Of a DNA stretch of 64,000 nucleotides, positions 31,621 through 43,471 are shown one piece after another (position 1 is the stretch's first letter; each line of letters opens with the position of its first letter). A model generated the notes under the pieces. It saw only the letters and a list, made by a program, of their open reading frames with translations. It searched no databases and was not told the origin of the DNA. The position numbers were made by a program, and so were the translations under genes. The DNA lies in the NCBI RefSeq assembly GCF_014356525.2, contig NC_052506.1:98270902-98334901 (forward strand), given 5' to 3'. This DNA is from Nilaparvata lugens (Eukaryota; Arthropoda; Insecta; Hemiptera; Delphacidae).

Positions 31621-32325
31621 TCATGTATTCCGATAATGGTACCAACTTCGTTGGCGCCTATGATGAGCTAATAAAATTGTCACGGATGCTGAACTCCAAG
31701 GAATATCAAAACCTGCTCCAGAATGAACTTGCTGATCATAGCATTGAGTGGAATTCATCCCGCCAGGTTCACCTCACTTTGGCGGTCTTTGGGAGGCGAA
31801 ATAAAATCAGTAAAGTCACACCTGTTTCGAGTTATTGGTAACCAGTTGTTGACTTACGAAGAATTGAACACTGTCTTAGTTCAATTGAGGCTGTACTTAA
31901 CTCACGCCGTTATGTCAAATGAGCGCGGATCCGAGTGAACCCCTCGCCCTCACACCGGCTCATTTTCTCACTTTGACACCTCTTAAGTACCTTCCTATGT
32001 TAATGTGGAAGATCGTCCAATGAATTGATTGGATCGGTTTGAATTAGTCAATCAAATGGTTCAGTCTTTCTGGAGTCGTTGGCGCAAAGAATACTTACAT
32101 GAATTACAAACCCGTGTGAAATGGTGTAAGGATTCCACCCCTCTCACGGTTGGTACAATCGTCCTAGTGGATCAACCAAATGTCGCACCGTTGAAATGGC
32201 CTCTGGGGGTGATTGAGGAAGTATTTCCCGGTGCTGACGGTGTCGTTCGAGTGGCTATGGTGCGGTGCGCCAATGGTCGCTTCAAAAGGCCGGCTACAAA
32301 GTTGTATCCGTTGCCTACTCAATAA
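31619..32325 (+). pseudogene. BEL/Pao integrase, 5'-truncated and multiply frameshifted
   Basis: Begins inside the integrase core (YSDNGTNFVGA) at the LINE junction. Compared with copy A, five single bases are missing between about 31750 and 32005, splitting the frame into three pieces. The last piece (32029-32325) keeps the frame that copy A loses and ends KLYPLPTQ. The first catalytic Asp and the zinc-binding region are absent. Confidence 0.85.
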
Positions 32326-32456
32326 TTTCCTTTTGCATTTTTTGTTTTATTCTCGTTTTTGTTTTATTTTTATTCTTTCGTCGTTTATTCATTGTTTTTT
32401 CGTTTCTTTGTTCTCTAGCCTTGTCTGAAAATAGCTTTTCAGCCGGGGGGGGGGGA

Positions 32457-32865
32457 TGTTGGAGCCAGCTCTAGTTTTCATTTTTCGTTTTTGAATTGGA
32501 CGCGCGCTCCTCGTTCAGTTTGTATTTCTTTCACTTGAGTGCGTCGCGCTCACTAGCCGGTAGGCTATTTTCTTTCAGTTCAGTCTCGCTTTGTAATAGC
32601 TTGCCTCGAGTCGGGAATTGATATTATTCGTCGATCATTCCCAGAAGAAAATCGTTCTTCAAATTATTATTTTTTCGTTAATGTTAAATCGTACACCATA
32701 AACCTACGTTTGGAAGAGTGTTTGCCAAACTCCCTTTAGTTGAAAGTTTTAAACTATTATTTTTCGATTGGAAAGTTCACCGATCTATAGTCTTTAAAGA
32801 CATTGTAAATATCTCGTCAGAAATATATGTGCAACGTTATATGATGGAAGCCGAATTTACCAACA
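32457..32865 (+). mobile_element. BEL/Pao 3' LTR, copy B
   Basis: TGTTGGAGCC follows a longer G-run than in copy A; ends TTTACCAACA. About 409 bp, differing from copy A by a few indels and substitutions. Confidence 0.7.
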
Positions 32866-33096
32866 GTAGATGACAATTAAGCTTGCCTTTTCACCATCCT
32901 TGATTCATCTCCTACCTCGGGGACACCTGAATACCTTACCTGGGAGTTGTAAGCTCAATAATATAAATATTACATTAGGTACTCTGCAGATTTTCGGTGA
33001 GTTGTTCTTTTATATATTCATTGCATGTACTTGTTTCTGTAGAGATATCACTTGTTTCTTTTCTATTCAATACAGTCCACTTCACATCAAAATTAT

Positions 33097-33291
33097 TGAT
33101 TACCAATTTAAAATCAATATAAATTTCGTAAAGTTGAACCTTAGAGTTTACAAAAATCTATTACCGCGTTTCGCCGAGAATGCGGAACATATATATAAAC
33201 ATAAAGAGAAATGCAAAAACCGTCGACTTGAATCTTAGACCTCACTTCGCTCGGTCAATAATCATTTATATTTTATTAAGCAGAAAATTAT
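33097..33291 (+). mobile_element. Insertion present only in copy B (GACCTCACTTCGCTCGGTCAA family)
   Basis: AAAATTAT at 33089-33096 and 33284-33291 flanks about 187 bp that copy A lacks; copy A has a single AAAATTAT (2072-2079 region) at the empty site. The insert contains TACCGCGTTTCGCCGAGAAT, CCGTCGACTTGAATCTTAGA and CTCACTTCGCTCGGTCAA, the 3' half of the family at 18391 and 23233. Confidence 0.85.
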
Positions 33292-33320
33292 ATATTCCAT
33301 AATGCATTTCCATAATTAAG

Positions 33321-33460
33321 AGGAAATATTTTGTTAAATTATTATTAATTCCACATTATTGAAAGACGATCCGGCAACAGAGCAAAGCGAGATAGAGATA
33401 GTGCTATCCGCTTTGTTGAATGATAGACAAGGATAGCAATACCATTGCTAATCAAACACA
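33321..33460 (-). mobile_element. MITE fragment, copy B of 2100-2239
   Basis: Same single arm (AGACGATCCGGCAACAGAGC, CCATTGCTAATCAAACAC). Confidence 0.7.
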
Positions 33461-34069
33461 TAGCACCGAACTCAAACAAAGCGATTCTAAAGTCTCAGAT
33501 TATGACATTCAACAAAGTATCTACAATAGAATTGAACAATTTCGATGTTGTAAGCTGTCAGCTACCATCAAACTCTAACAAACCGGTCCTAAAGTCTCAG
33601 ATTATACCATTCAACAAAGTATCCACTTGAATCAGACACCCTGTGAAAACAACCCTGTGTGAAAATAGGCTGCACAATTCTGAATGTTCAGAGATTAAGC
33701 CATCAAATCCAAAATCCTCTCTCAACTATTGGACAATGGGTCACGATCTCTACACAAATCTGACTCATTTTGACACGTAATCCTCGCGTTCGTGACTTAT
33801 ATCTGCGTTGGGATTAACAGCACACGGCTAAACAGAAATTTGCCAACTAAATATCCCGGCTCTATTGAGTTTCATTTCATAGGGTCAGTATTCCTTATAA
33901 ATAGCAACAATGCTATCTATTCAAATGATGTTGACAGATAAAGTATTCAACTAATGTTGAGTGACTAAATGTGATGGAGTGAATGTCACGGTGGGGATTA
34001 TAGAGGCTAGTTTGTTGAAGTCACAAAACGATTGTCCGTTTATTGAGTGTGGGACTTGACTCTCGTTAA

Positions 34070-34112
34070 TCCGATGTGTTGGATTCTGAAGAGCATCAAC
34101 ACAATATGATAC
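34070..34112. repeat. Remnant of the left minisatellite block
   Basis: Only one partial unit (GATGTGTTGGATTCTGAAG, AGCATCAACACAATATGATA) precedes the transposon, against about 350 bp in copy A. Confidence 0.85.
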
Positions 34113-36897
34113 GAAGGGTACAGAGAAAGAACGATCATAGTCACGAAAACCAAATTTTTCAGGAGAGCCTTTTTAAACTTTAAAACGCTATGGCTTTAAA
34201 AATATAAACTATACTTGCACAAACTTTTTTTATTAACAACACACTTATATATAACTGTTCCTATGTGTATCCGATTTTTTTGTTCACATTATGGTAAATG
34301 ATCACAACTTTTTGTTAGGCTTGTATGGACTCTGATCGTTAGTTCTGTGTATTTCAAAACGGTTTTGGGAATAAAAATTACTGTAGTCCACAAATAACGA
34401 TTTAATTTTTTTTGCTAAGAACTAACAGTACAAAATTCGTAAAAATGATATTTCATTAGAAAATTTTCAAAAAACTACTAAACAAAACTCATTTTATATC
34501 CTTTTTAAGTTTACAAAAAACTGCATATTACAATGAAAGCAATCTTATAAGCCTAATGTCTCTTCATTTCAAGGTGTGCTTTTCTGCTTCGAATTGTATC
34601 TGGAAAAATACAAACATAATAGTAACCTTAAAAATTTACACACAAACGGTTTTGCCTATATATTTTTATTTCGAAGAATAAAAGTATGACTCACCATTAG
34701 AAGTCACTATCTCTTTCTGGAGTGTCGCCACCTGATTTTTAACTGCTGCACCAATGACAGGGAGAGACTCGAAGAAGTCCTGGGCTTCTTGTCTGCAGAA
34801 CTGCTTCAGAGATTGGAGATCCTTAAACTTTTCTTTTGACAGGGGGATGAGTTCATAATAAGATTGCTCTGGATGAACTTCTTGTAGATGATTGGGCTGT
34901 GGAATGACTTGTTGTCCACGAGTGTTTCTCTTATTTTTCTGTTTTTTAACTAACAAAGTGGATTCAAAAGCTCCATTGTAAGTTTCTCGATGTTGAACAG
35001 TTTGTGTGTTCTCTCGTTTAAAAATCAACTGCTTGATAGGTCGAGTCTCACTTGCAAATTGGTAGCGTAGTTTCCTTTCAAAGCTTCCCCCAAGCTTTAA
35101 ACATCTCAGACTTGCATTCAATTACTTGAAATGGGCTAGGCTTTATTCTAGCACTAGAGATCGCCTCCCTCCAGTCTTTTGAAGTTTCTGCAGGAGTTCT
35201 CTGATTTATTAAAGCAACATTTTTGTCGCACTCCATGTAGGAGTGTCCTCTGATAGGATAGGTAACTTGGACTTTGTCAAACCTTTTAAGAACAACAGTG
35301 ACATAGTGTAAAAATCGAATAACAGTCCAGTTCTTGTTTTGGCCTCCACACGAGTCACAAAATATGTGGATTTCACGAACTTCGTTGCTCAAAACCTCAA
35401 AGAAAAAATGATAGAGCATGGAAACAACTTCATTACTTCCTTTCTTACCTACTGTTTGGTCGTATGTGTAAAATGTTGAGGAACTATCTGAGAGTACATG
35501 AACATTAAACATATAGAAGCTTAACTGTCTTTTATAGTATACTTCTCCTGTCGAAATATTAGGTATAGGGAGATTTTTGCCATAATCTAGTGTGATTGCC
35601 TCAAATTCTTTAACTTTTTGAGCTTGCTTTCTCGCCAACCTTTTTTCCCTGTAAAAACTTTCAGCCTTTCTTTTATGTAGTTCATTTCAGTGTGCAGACA
35701 TTTTAATTGGTCGTCTAACTGTTTTATCTCATTCAATTCTGTCGTTTTTGACTTCAAAGTTTCAATGTTTGATTCCTGTGCTTTTTGAGCATCACACGTG
35801 CTGCACGTATCAGTTCGTGGGTACCCAAAAGAAAAGTTGTAATTTTCCACTGCATAAGATCAAAATTTTTCATAGGAAATTTCAATGCCAGCGTTCTTTT
35901 GTAGAAACAGACCTAGCAACTTCTTGTAGTTTAGATCTTCAGGAAGGTATATTCTTTTCGAGTCTTTCAAACTATAGTGAGCTTTACGACCCTTTAGTGA
36001 TTTAAAAAACTCGTCCATTGCCACATACGTAGCATCTGGCAATTTGTTGTTCCCCCTGTTTTGATGTTTCCCACGATTGTCCACGGGTGCTCTTCCAGTT
36101 GAAGCAAGAGAATTCTTAATCGTTTGGATACGGCGATTAGTTATACCAAATATGGATCTAAACCCATTGAAACAAACAGGAATGTCTTCAAGACAATCTT
36201 CCCTATTTACACGCACCTTGTAAGCATATGAAAAGTGATTCAAATTTGCATCTTGCTCATTTTTCCTTGGACGCCTACGTTTAACTGTATTCACACTAAT
36301 CAAGCCTGCCAACAAAGAATTTTGGGAATTTCTATCTCCTAAATCGTTGAAATGACGAATCAGTGAATCACGTTCATTTTCAAAACATTTTCGAAACACT
36401 TCAAGCGTGTGCAGTGGCAGTCCTCACCTGTTTCATAAGTGGTATCCCTCAGCTTCTTTGCTGCTTTAAACATACTTCCATGACTTTGTCTCTTTCTTGA
36501 TTCACTAACATTCACATTACTCCCCCCCCTCACCATCACTACCATCAGCACTCATCACAGAAGACAGAAAAACACAACAGCACAAGTGAACAACTCACAG
36601 CAAACTGAAGATGAGTCATGCAAGCCTGTAGGGACAGGAATGCTACGCAAACAAAGCTGACTGGCCGGCTGGCGTCTGGACTCTGCCCGATAGTTCTGTG
36701 TTCACCAGTGACTCTGATCGTTAGTTCTGTGTATACCAATATTTCAATTGCATTTTGCTGGGACACTGAGCGTTACTTCTCTGTATGAATTGCACGAGGC
36801 TATAGTGTCCTACTAAAAGAACCATATGGTACAAAAAAACCGTTTTTTTTAATTTTGGACTCTGATCGTTCTTTCTCTGTACCCTTCAATTTATTAC
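34113..36897 (-). mobile_element. DUF7869-type DNA transposon, copy B
   Basis: Same TIRs (GAAGGGTACAGAGAAAGAAC ... GTTCTTTCTCTGTACCCTTC) and flanks (AATATGATAC / AATTTATTAC). Length 2785 bp against 2776 in copy A, through single-base indels. Confidence 0.85.
34666..36551 (-). pseudogene. DUF7869-type transposase-like gene, copy B
   Basis: Here the region from VFRKCFENERDSLIRHFN to KNAGIEISYEKF and, after one in-frame TGA (35862-35860), YNFSFGYPRTDTCSTCDAQK to the linker lie in a single frame, so this copy is closer to intact than copy A over 35587-36399. Shifts remain near 36400, in the linker near 35660, and after KSEMFKAWGKL. The C-terminus ends EIVTSNGESYFYSSK. The core Asp/Asp/Glu-Asp motifs are unchanged. 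Confidence 0.75.
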
Positions 36898-38955
36898 AGT
36901 ATCATCTCAACTTGTTATAGAACTTCCAAACTATGAATGAATTTCAAGTCGGTGTGTTGAATTCCGGGGAGGATCAACACAATATGATACAGTATCATCT
37001 CAACTTGATACAGAACTTCCAAACTATGAATGAATTTCAAGTCGGTGTGTTGGATTCCGGGGAGCATCAAAACAATACGATACAGTATCATCTCAACTTG
37101 ATACAGAACTTCCAAACTATGAATGAATTTTAAGTCGGTGTGTTGGATTCCGGGGAGCATCAACACAATACGATACAGTATCATCTCAACTAGATACAGA
37201 ACTTCCAAACTATGAATGAATTTTAAGTCGGTGTGTTGGATTCTGGGGAGCATAATCATAATATGATACAGTATCATCTCAACTTGTTACAGATCTTCCA
37301 AACTATCAATGAATTTTAAGACGGTGTGTTGGATTCTGAGGAGCATCACACAATATGACACAGTATCATCTCAACTTGTTACAGATCTTCCAAACTATGA
37401 ATGAATTTTAAGTCGGTGTGTTGGATTCTGGGGAGATTCAACACAATATGACGCAGTATCCACACAATATGGTATAGTCATATTGTCACACAACACCATA
37501 ATTTGAAACAAATGCTCTGGGGAGAATAATCATAATATGATACAGTATCATCTTAACTTGATACTCAAAACCATAGCCTGATACAAAACTTCGAAACTAT
37601 GAATGAATTTCAAGTCTGTGTGTTGGATTTCGGGGAGCATCAGCACAATATGATACAGTATCCACACAATATCGATCAGTTGATTTATAACAGCGATCAT
37701 TGATTTATTTTGCATTTTTTGTGTACCAACTATAGTTACGTCTTATAATTATGTAATTTCAAACTGACGCTATCCATATTTGTACATGTCTAATGAATAA
37801 AGATTTTTCTATTCTGATATGATACAGTATCATCTCAACTTGTTACACAACACCATGATTTGATACAAAACCTCCAAACTATGAATGAATATTTCAGTTC
37901 GGTGTGTTGGATTCTGGGGAGCATCAGCACAATATGACACAGTATCATCTCAACATGATACAGTATCATCTAAACTTGATACAGTATCATCTCAACTTGA
38001 TACACGACACAATAACTTGATACAAAACTTCAAACTATGAATGAATTCTAATTCGGTGTGTTGGATTCTGAAGAGCATCAGCACAATATGACACAGTAGC
38101 ATCTCAACTTGATACAGTATCATCTCAACTTGATACAGTATTATCTCAACTTGATACAGTATCATCTCAACTTGATACAGTATCATCTCAACTTGATACA
38201 CAACATCATAAGAACTTGATACAAAACTTCCAAACTATGAATTAATATTTTAATTCGGTGTGTTGGATTCTGTGGAGCAACAGCACAATAATAATACAGT
38301 ATCCAGTATGATACAGTATCAAAAATATGATCTATATAATACAGTATGATAATGATACAGTATCCACACAATATCGATCAGTGGATTCACAACAGCGATC
38401 ATTGATTTTTTTGCATTTTATTTATGTACTAACTATAGTTAGGTCATAAGGTGCGTGCAGATTTACGCGCCGTGAACATGAGCAATTCACTTTTGATCAG
38501 CTGATGCCAAGCTTTTCATATCTGTATCTCACCGTTTCTGAAAAAAAAAGATATAATTAGCTGATCAAAAGTGAATTGCTCATGTTCGCAGCGCGTATAT
38601 CTGTACGCACCTTTATATTATGTAATTTCAAACTGTCAATTCATAAATGTATTTGTACATATCTGATGAATAATGGTCTTTCTATTCTAATATCATACAG
38701 TATCATCTGAACTTGATACACAATACCATAATTTGATACAAAACTTCCAAACTATGAATGAATCTTATTTTTAATTCGGTGTGTTGGATTCTGAAGAGCA
38801 TCACCACAATATGATACAGAATCATCTAAACGTAATACAGTATCATCTAAACTTGATACAGTATCATCCCATTTTGATACAGTATCATATCAACTTGATA
38901 CAAAACTTCCAAACTATGAATGAATTATAAGTTGGTGTATTAGATTCTGTGGAGT
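36898..38955. repeat. GATACAGTATC minisatellite, right block, copy B
   Basis: Same unit order as 5984-8040, with small indels that restore some units degenerate in copy A (near 37020). Confidence 0.88.
38449..38613. mobile_element. Palindromic MITE, copy B of 7534-7698
   Basis: Identical arms and position within the repeat field; the paralogous empty segment is at about 37690-37800. Confidence 0.85.
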
Positions 38956-39387
38956 CACATGACAACCTTCCCCTCTCCTCTCATCTGTGTGTCAATCTAT
39001 TGTAGTGCGTAGTGTCTGTACAAGCTGTCTGTGTTAGTTCTATGACATGACATGCCCAATATATATATCACAAGTGGATACAGATCGTGACAAATACAGA
39101 TATATACAGGTTTTGAGGTGAGGGAACGAGGACAGTACATTTCAGGGATTGAGGGACAGTGGTTAGTTGCCTCATCTGCCACCAGGGGTCACTCACTCAT
39201 TATGATGGCTGTCATGTTGAACACTGAGACCATATCATAATTATCGCCATTAGTTGCAGTGCAATGTTGCAATTAATCAGCTTGTCAGGTTGGTGGACAT
39301 GTCTGTTATTAGTTGGGTACATGTCGACGTGTATTGACTGGATATTTTAGTGGCTGAGTGCATGTTGACGTGTATTCACTAGATAGT

Positions 39388-39530
39388 TTCAAGAATTAAG
39401 AATCAAGAGTGTTTTATTGTCATAAACAAAATAATTGCATTGACAAAAGTCACTTCATAAGGATACATTAACATTGATACTTTCTATACAAGTACACGTT
39501 ATATATTGTAATATTACAAATAAAAAATCT
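39388..39530 (-). mobile_element. Probable LINE 3' tail, copy B
   Basis: Copy of 8471-8612 with the same AATAAA and TTCTTAATTCTTGAA tail. Confidence 0.4.
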
Positions 39531-39770
39531 GGTGTGGCGCACTCACACAACTTTCCTTGCCGTTATGAAAATTGATCACCTGACGCTAGTGTTCCCGCGC
39601 ATCTCAAGTCTACTATTCAGTGATTTGAGCCAGCTGGTGACAGGGTAATAACGCTGGAGACACACATGAGGTCTGCTATCTCTTCATAGTGAATGATTTA
39701 ATAGAATCAACAATAATTTGCAATTGAATAATCACATTTTCTCGAATTTAAAGCTTATTTTCAATTTCAG

Positions 39771-40021
39771 TGATCCGTGGTCTAGTGGATAGAGTGCTTG
39801 CGTAGCAGCATAGAGATCCCGGGTTCGAACCCCTCTCATTACCAAAAGTTTTTTAACCAGATCACTCCCGTGTTATCGGATGGGCACGTTAAACTGTCGG
39901 TCCCGGCTGAAGTATGACAGTCGTAAGGCCCATTGGCGGCTTAAATTATATATTCAGGCGGTGGAACATTCCCGAAAGGGAACTCCCCACCAACAAAAGC
40001 CATACGAATTTATTTTTATTT
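39771..40021 (+). mobile_element. tRNA-derived SINE, copy B
   Basis: Same box A/B head and AATTTCAG duplication (39763-39770 and 40022-40029). The body has a few extra bases (GGTCCCGGCTGAAG against GGTCCGGCTGAAG in copy A). Confidence 0.85.
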
Positions 40022-40170
40022 AATTTCAGGTGAAAATGTTACTGAACATTAATTGTAGAGATTTTCATGCTCAATCTACTCCACTTGATTTTTTTCGTTA
40101 CAATTGTATCTAAAGCCTGATAATTGGGAATCTAAAATCAAACTTTGCATCGATGTAGTGAAGCTCCTGG

Positions 40171-40386
40171 AATTTCTACAGATATGTGACTTGTGGCAGT
40201 TGATAGAGCTTATCGATGACTATTTTAGGTATGAATTTGATCAAAATCGTTGGAGCCGTTTCCGAGAAAATCACGAAAAACCCTGTTTTTGACAACATTT
40301 TCGCCATTTTAGCCGCCATCTTGAATTGCATTTGATCGAAATTGTTCGTGTACACAGACGCACATACACTCATACACAGACAGACA

Positions 40387-40467
<81 letters not shown>

Positions 40468-40603
40468 CCAAAACCAATACCCAAAAACCAGTTTTTTTGG
40501 ACACAGGGGACCTTGAAACGTATAGAAATTTAGAAATTGGGGTACCTTAATTTTTTTTCGAAAGCAATACTTTCCTTACCTATGGTAATAGGGCAAGGAA
40601 AGT
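40171..40603 (-). repeat. High-copy interspersed repeat with (CA)n, copy B
   Basis: As 9250-9679; ends ACCTATGGTAATAGGGCAAG GAAAGT. The (CA)n tract at 40387-40469 has one interruption instead of two. Confidence 0.75.
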
Positions 40604-40718
40604 AAAAATATAAATTGGCTACTTAAATTTGTTTGAGAGATAGACAAAAGCCTTTATTTTACACTTGAAACATTACAGGTTGTATTCATTGATATTATGT
40701 AACGGTAGAGATAGATAG

Positions 40719-40909
40719 GCTCAACTCACACTTACGCGACTCAGGTCGAGAAGAAACTCGACTCTAGTCGAGAGCATGTGCTTTCAAAATAATAGTGACA
40801 GTCTCGGAAACCAGAGTCGACTGGTCTGAGTGTCACCATTTGGAAACACATGCTCTCCACTAGAGTCGAGTCTCTTCTCAACCTGAGCCGCGTAAGTGTG
40901 AGTTGAGCC
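40719..40909. mobile_element. Palindromic MITE, copy B of 9794-9984
   Basis: Same GGCTCAACTCACACTTACGC ends and GTCGAG-rich arms. Confidence 0.85.
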
Positions 40910-41512
40910 TCACTCCTCCTTTAAACACGGACTTTTTCTATATTAGAGGAGTAATTTTCAAGGAGATGTATTGTAGAATGTACTTTCTGAAATTAAAATG
41001 AATTTGAGAGTCCATTAAGTTGGAAGGTATCAGGTATCAGATACGTTCCGGAACAATTTTTACCTTGTAGAATTGAATGTCATACTTGAATATTGATAAA
41101 AAAAATGTATTTAGAGCTGGAAAATGTGTAGTTTTTCATCTTGTGTACTGGAAACGAGAGTATAATAACAATATAGCTTTATTCGCATTCTCAAAAGAAC
41201 AAAAGCCTCTCTTATGAGGTATATGTGGTTGGCAACGAATACAATATTTCAAGTATAACTAAAGTAGAATAATTAAAACAACCTTCGACTTGGAGGGATA
41301 TGCGGAGCGGAGAAATGTTGGGAGATATCAGCCAATTACAGTGCTAGAGTCATAGAAAGAAGCGCGGTTGCCAAGTTAACAATCAGACTCAGTCGATGCA
41401 GTGCTTTTAGAGAGGAAATGCGTATCATGAGATGTTGAACACTCACTAATGAAGACTACAGAACGATGTCCACTTTAGCACGGCAACATCGCCGCCGCTG
41501 TACCCCTACACT

Positions 41513-41668
41513 TCATTCATTCATTTATTGTACAAAATACTACAATCATAATATAATTATGACATTGGAGGAGAACTTAGGCTGAGCCTGTACTATTTCT
41601 TTCCAAAATTTTGATAAAAAGTTAATGTTGTCTATCCCTCCAAGACGGTAATAGTTTTAATTCGGCTA
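41513..41668 (-). mobile_element. LINE 3' tail, copy B
   Basis: As 10586-10735, with the (TGAA)n end on the minus strand. Confidence 0.5.
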
Positions 41669-42150
41669 TACTTTGAATTTGAATTTGAATTTATTACTCT
41701 TTGCATGTACAACAATAAAATTATTTGGCAATCGTCACATATTACAAAATAAAATTACATATTACAAAAATAAAATCACAACAAAAAGTCATTCATGTCA
41801 TAAAAACACTTATCAGCCAGCCAGACCTTCAATTTTTTCTTGAGCTGCAGTCTCTTGTCAATGTCCTTAAGATGGTGCGGCAGGGAGTTGATCATTTTTT
41901 GGCTCATGTGAATTGGATTTTTCTCGTAGAACGCTGTCCTATGTTGTTGTATTCGATAGGTGTTCCTTGAGCGCGTGTTATAATTGTGTAGGTCAGCACC
42001 TCTTGTCCACGTCGATGCATGCTTGAGACATGCTTGAGACTTGCAGTGTAGGGCGTGAAGTTTTGGATCTACTCTTGAGAGGTAACACTCGACATTTTCA
42101 GTTTCATATAAAGTATTGATGAAATAAGTAATGGGAATTGAAAACGTCAA
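41669..42150 (-). pseudogene. LINE reverse transcriptase C-terminus, copy B
   Basis: Open frame of 124 codons (42150-41776) from a Met created near the former stop, through HNYNTRSRNTYRIQQHRTAF to FYDMNDFLL. No palm domain, so a dead 5'-truncated fragment. The tail ends in TTGAA-type repeats at about 41675. Confidence 0.7.
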
Positions 42151-42396
42151 TTATTCTTCATGTTGTACTTGCTCAAACTGGAACTTGTACAAACCGAAAT
42201 TGATCGACTTGAGGCGTATGCACAATGCCAGTTTAAACAGAATTTTATTTTAAACTGGATTAGGTCCACATCAAATCTCATTCGTTATCAGGATATTCAT
42301 TATGAGTAAGCCACCAGCTGATTAAATTCATTTTAAGCTCTGTCTGGGCAAACGGACCTTAGAATAAAATCCTTTCCAACTTAAAGTTAAATTTAA

Positions 42397-42862
42397 ACTG
42401 AAAATTGATCGAATCCACAACATGAGATACTTTTCCACTGATCTGAAACTTAAACTGAAAATTAATCGACTCCACATGAAATACTTCTCATCTGAACTGA
42501 AACTTTAACTGAAAATTGATGAACTCTACATGAAATACTTTTCAACTAAACTGAAACTTTAACTGAATACTGATAGTCTCCACATAATGAAATACTTTTC
42601 AACTAAACTGAATACTGATCGATTCCACATGAAATACTTTTCAACTGAACTGAAACTTAAACTGAATACTGATCGACTCCACATGAAATACTTTTCAACT
42701 GAACTGAAACTTAAACTGAATACAGATAGACTCCACATCATGAAATATTTTTCAACTGATCTGAAACTTAAACTGGGAATTAATCGACTCCAAATTATGA
42801 AATACTTTTCAACAGAAACATAAACTGAGAATTGATCAACTTCACATGAAATACTTTTCAAA
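42397..42862. repeat. 54-57-bp minisatellite, copy B
   Basis: Same units and number as 11460-11925 within what can be counted by eye. Confidence 0.92.
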
Positions 42863-43471
42863 ATTATACCTTCCAAGAAAGAGGAGATCGAACGGTAATT
42901 CATCAGCTATTAATTTTTCAAAATAAGAGTCCACAAATTACATGCTACTCCAAACTTTGTACGGATCATTTCATCAAAGATTCAAAATATCACATGATTC
43001 GACGATCCATCCACAAGCAATCTTGAAACTAGAATTAATAATTCAACCCATAAACATACACCGCAGTGTCCCATTTTAGCTCGAGGCCCTAGAGCTTCCT
43101 GCTTGCAACTTATATTGTTATTAAATTTATACGCAGAAAAACACCCACCAGCTACAGAGAGAGATTCACTTTAAACTGACAGCATAGGTTGAATGGGGTG
43201 CGTTAATGTAGTATTCATGAGGGATGCTGTCACGATACAACCACGTTGAATATTTTCCCAACACACGTGTTCATCCCGGCTGTTGAGAAACCTTATTATA
43301 GCGAAGTCCACGTTATAATGGCAGTGTTTGATTAGCAATGGTATTGCCAACCGTGTCTATCATTCAACAAAGCGGATAGCGCTATCTCTTTCTTGCTTTG
43401 CTCTGTTGCCAGATCGTCTTTTAACAATGTAGAAATTTAAATAATTAATAAAATATTCGATTCCAATTATG

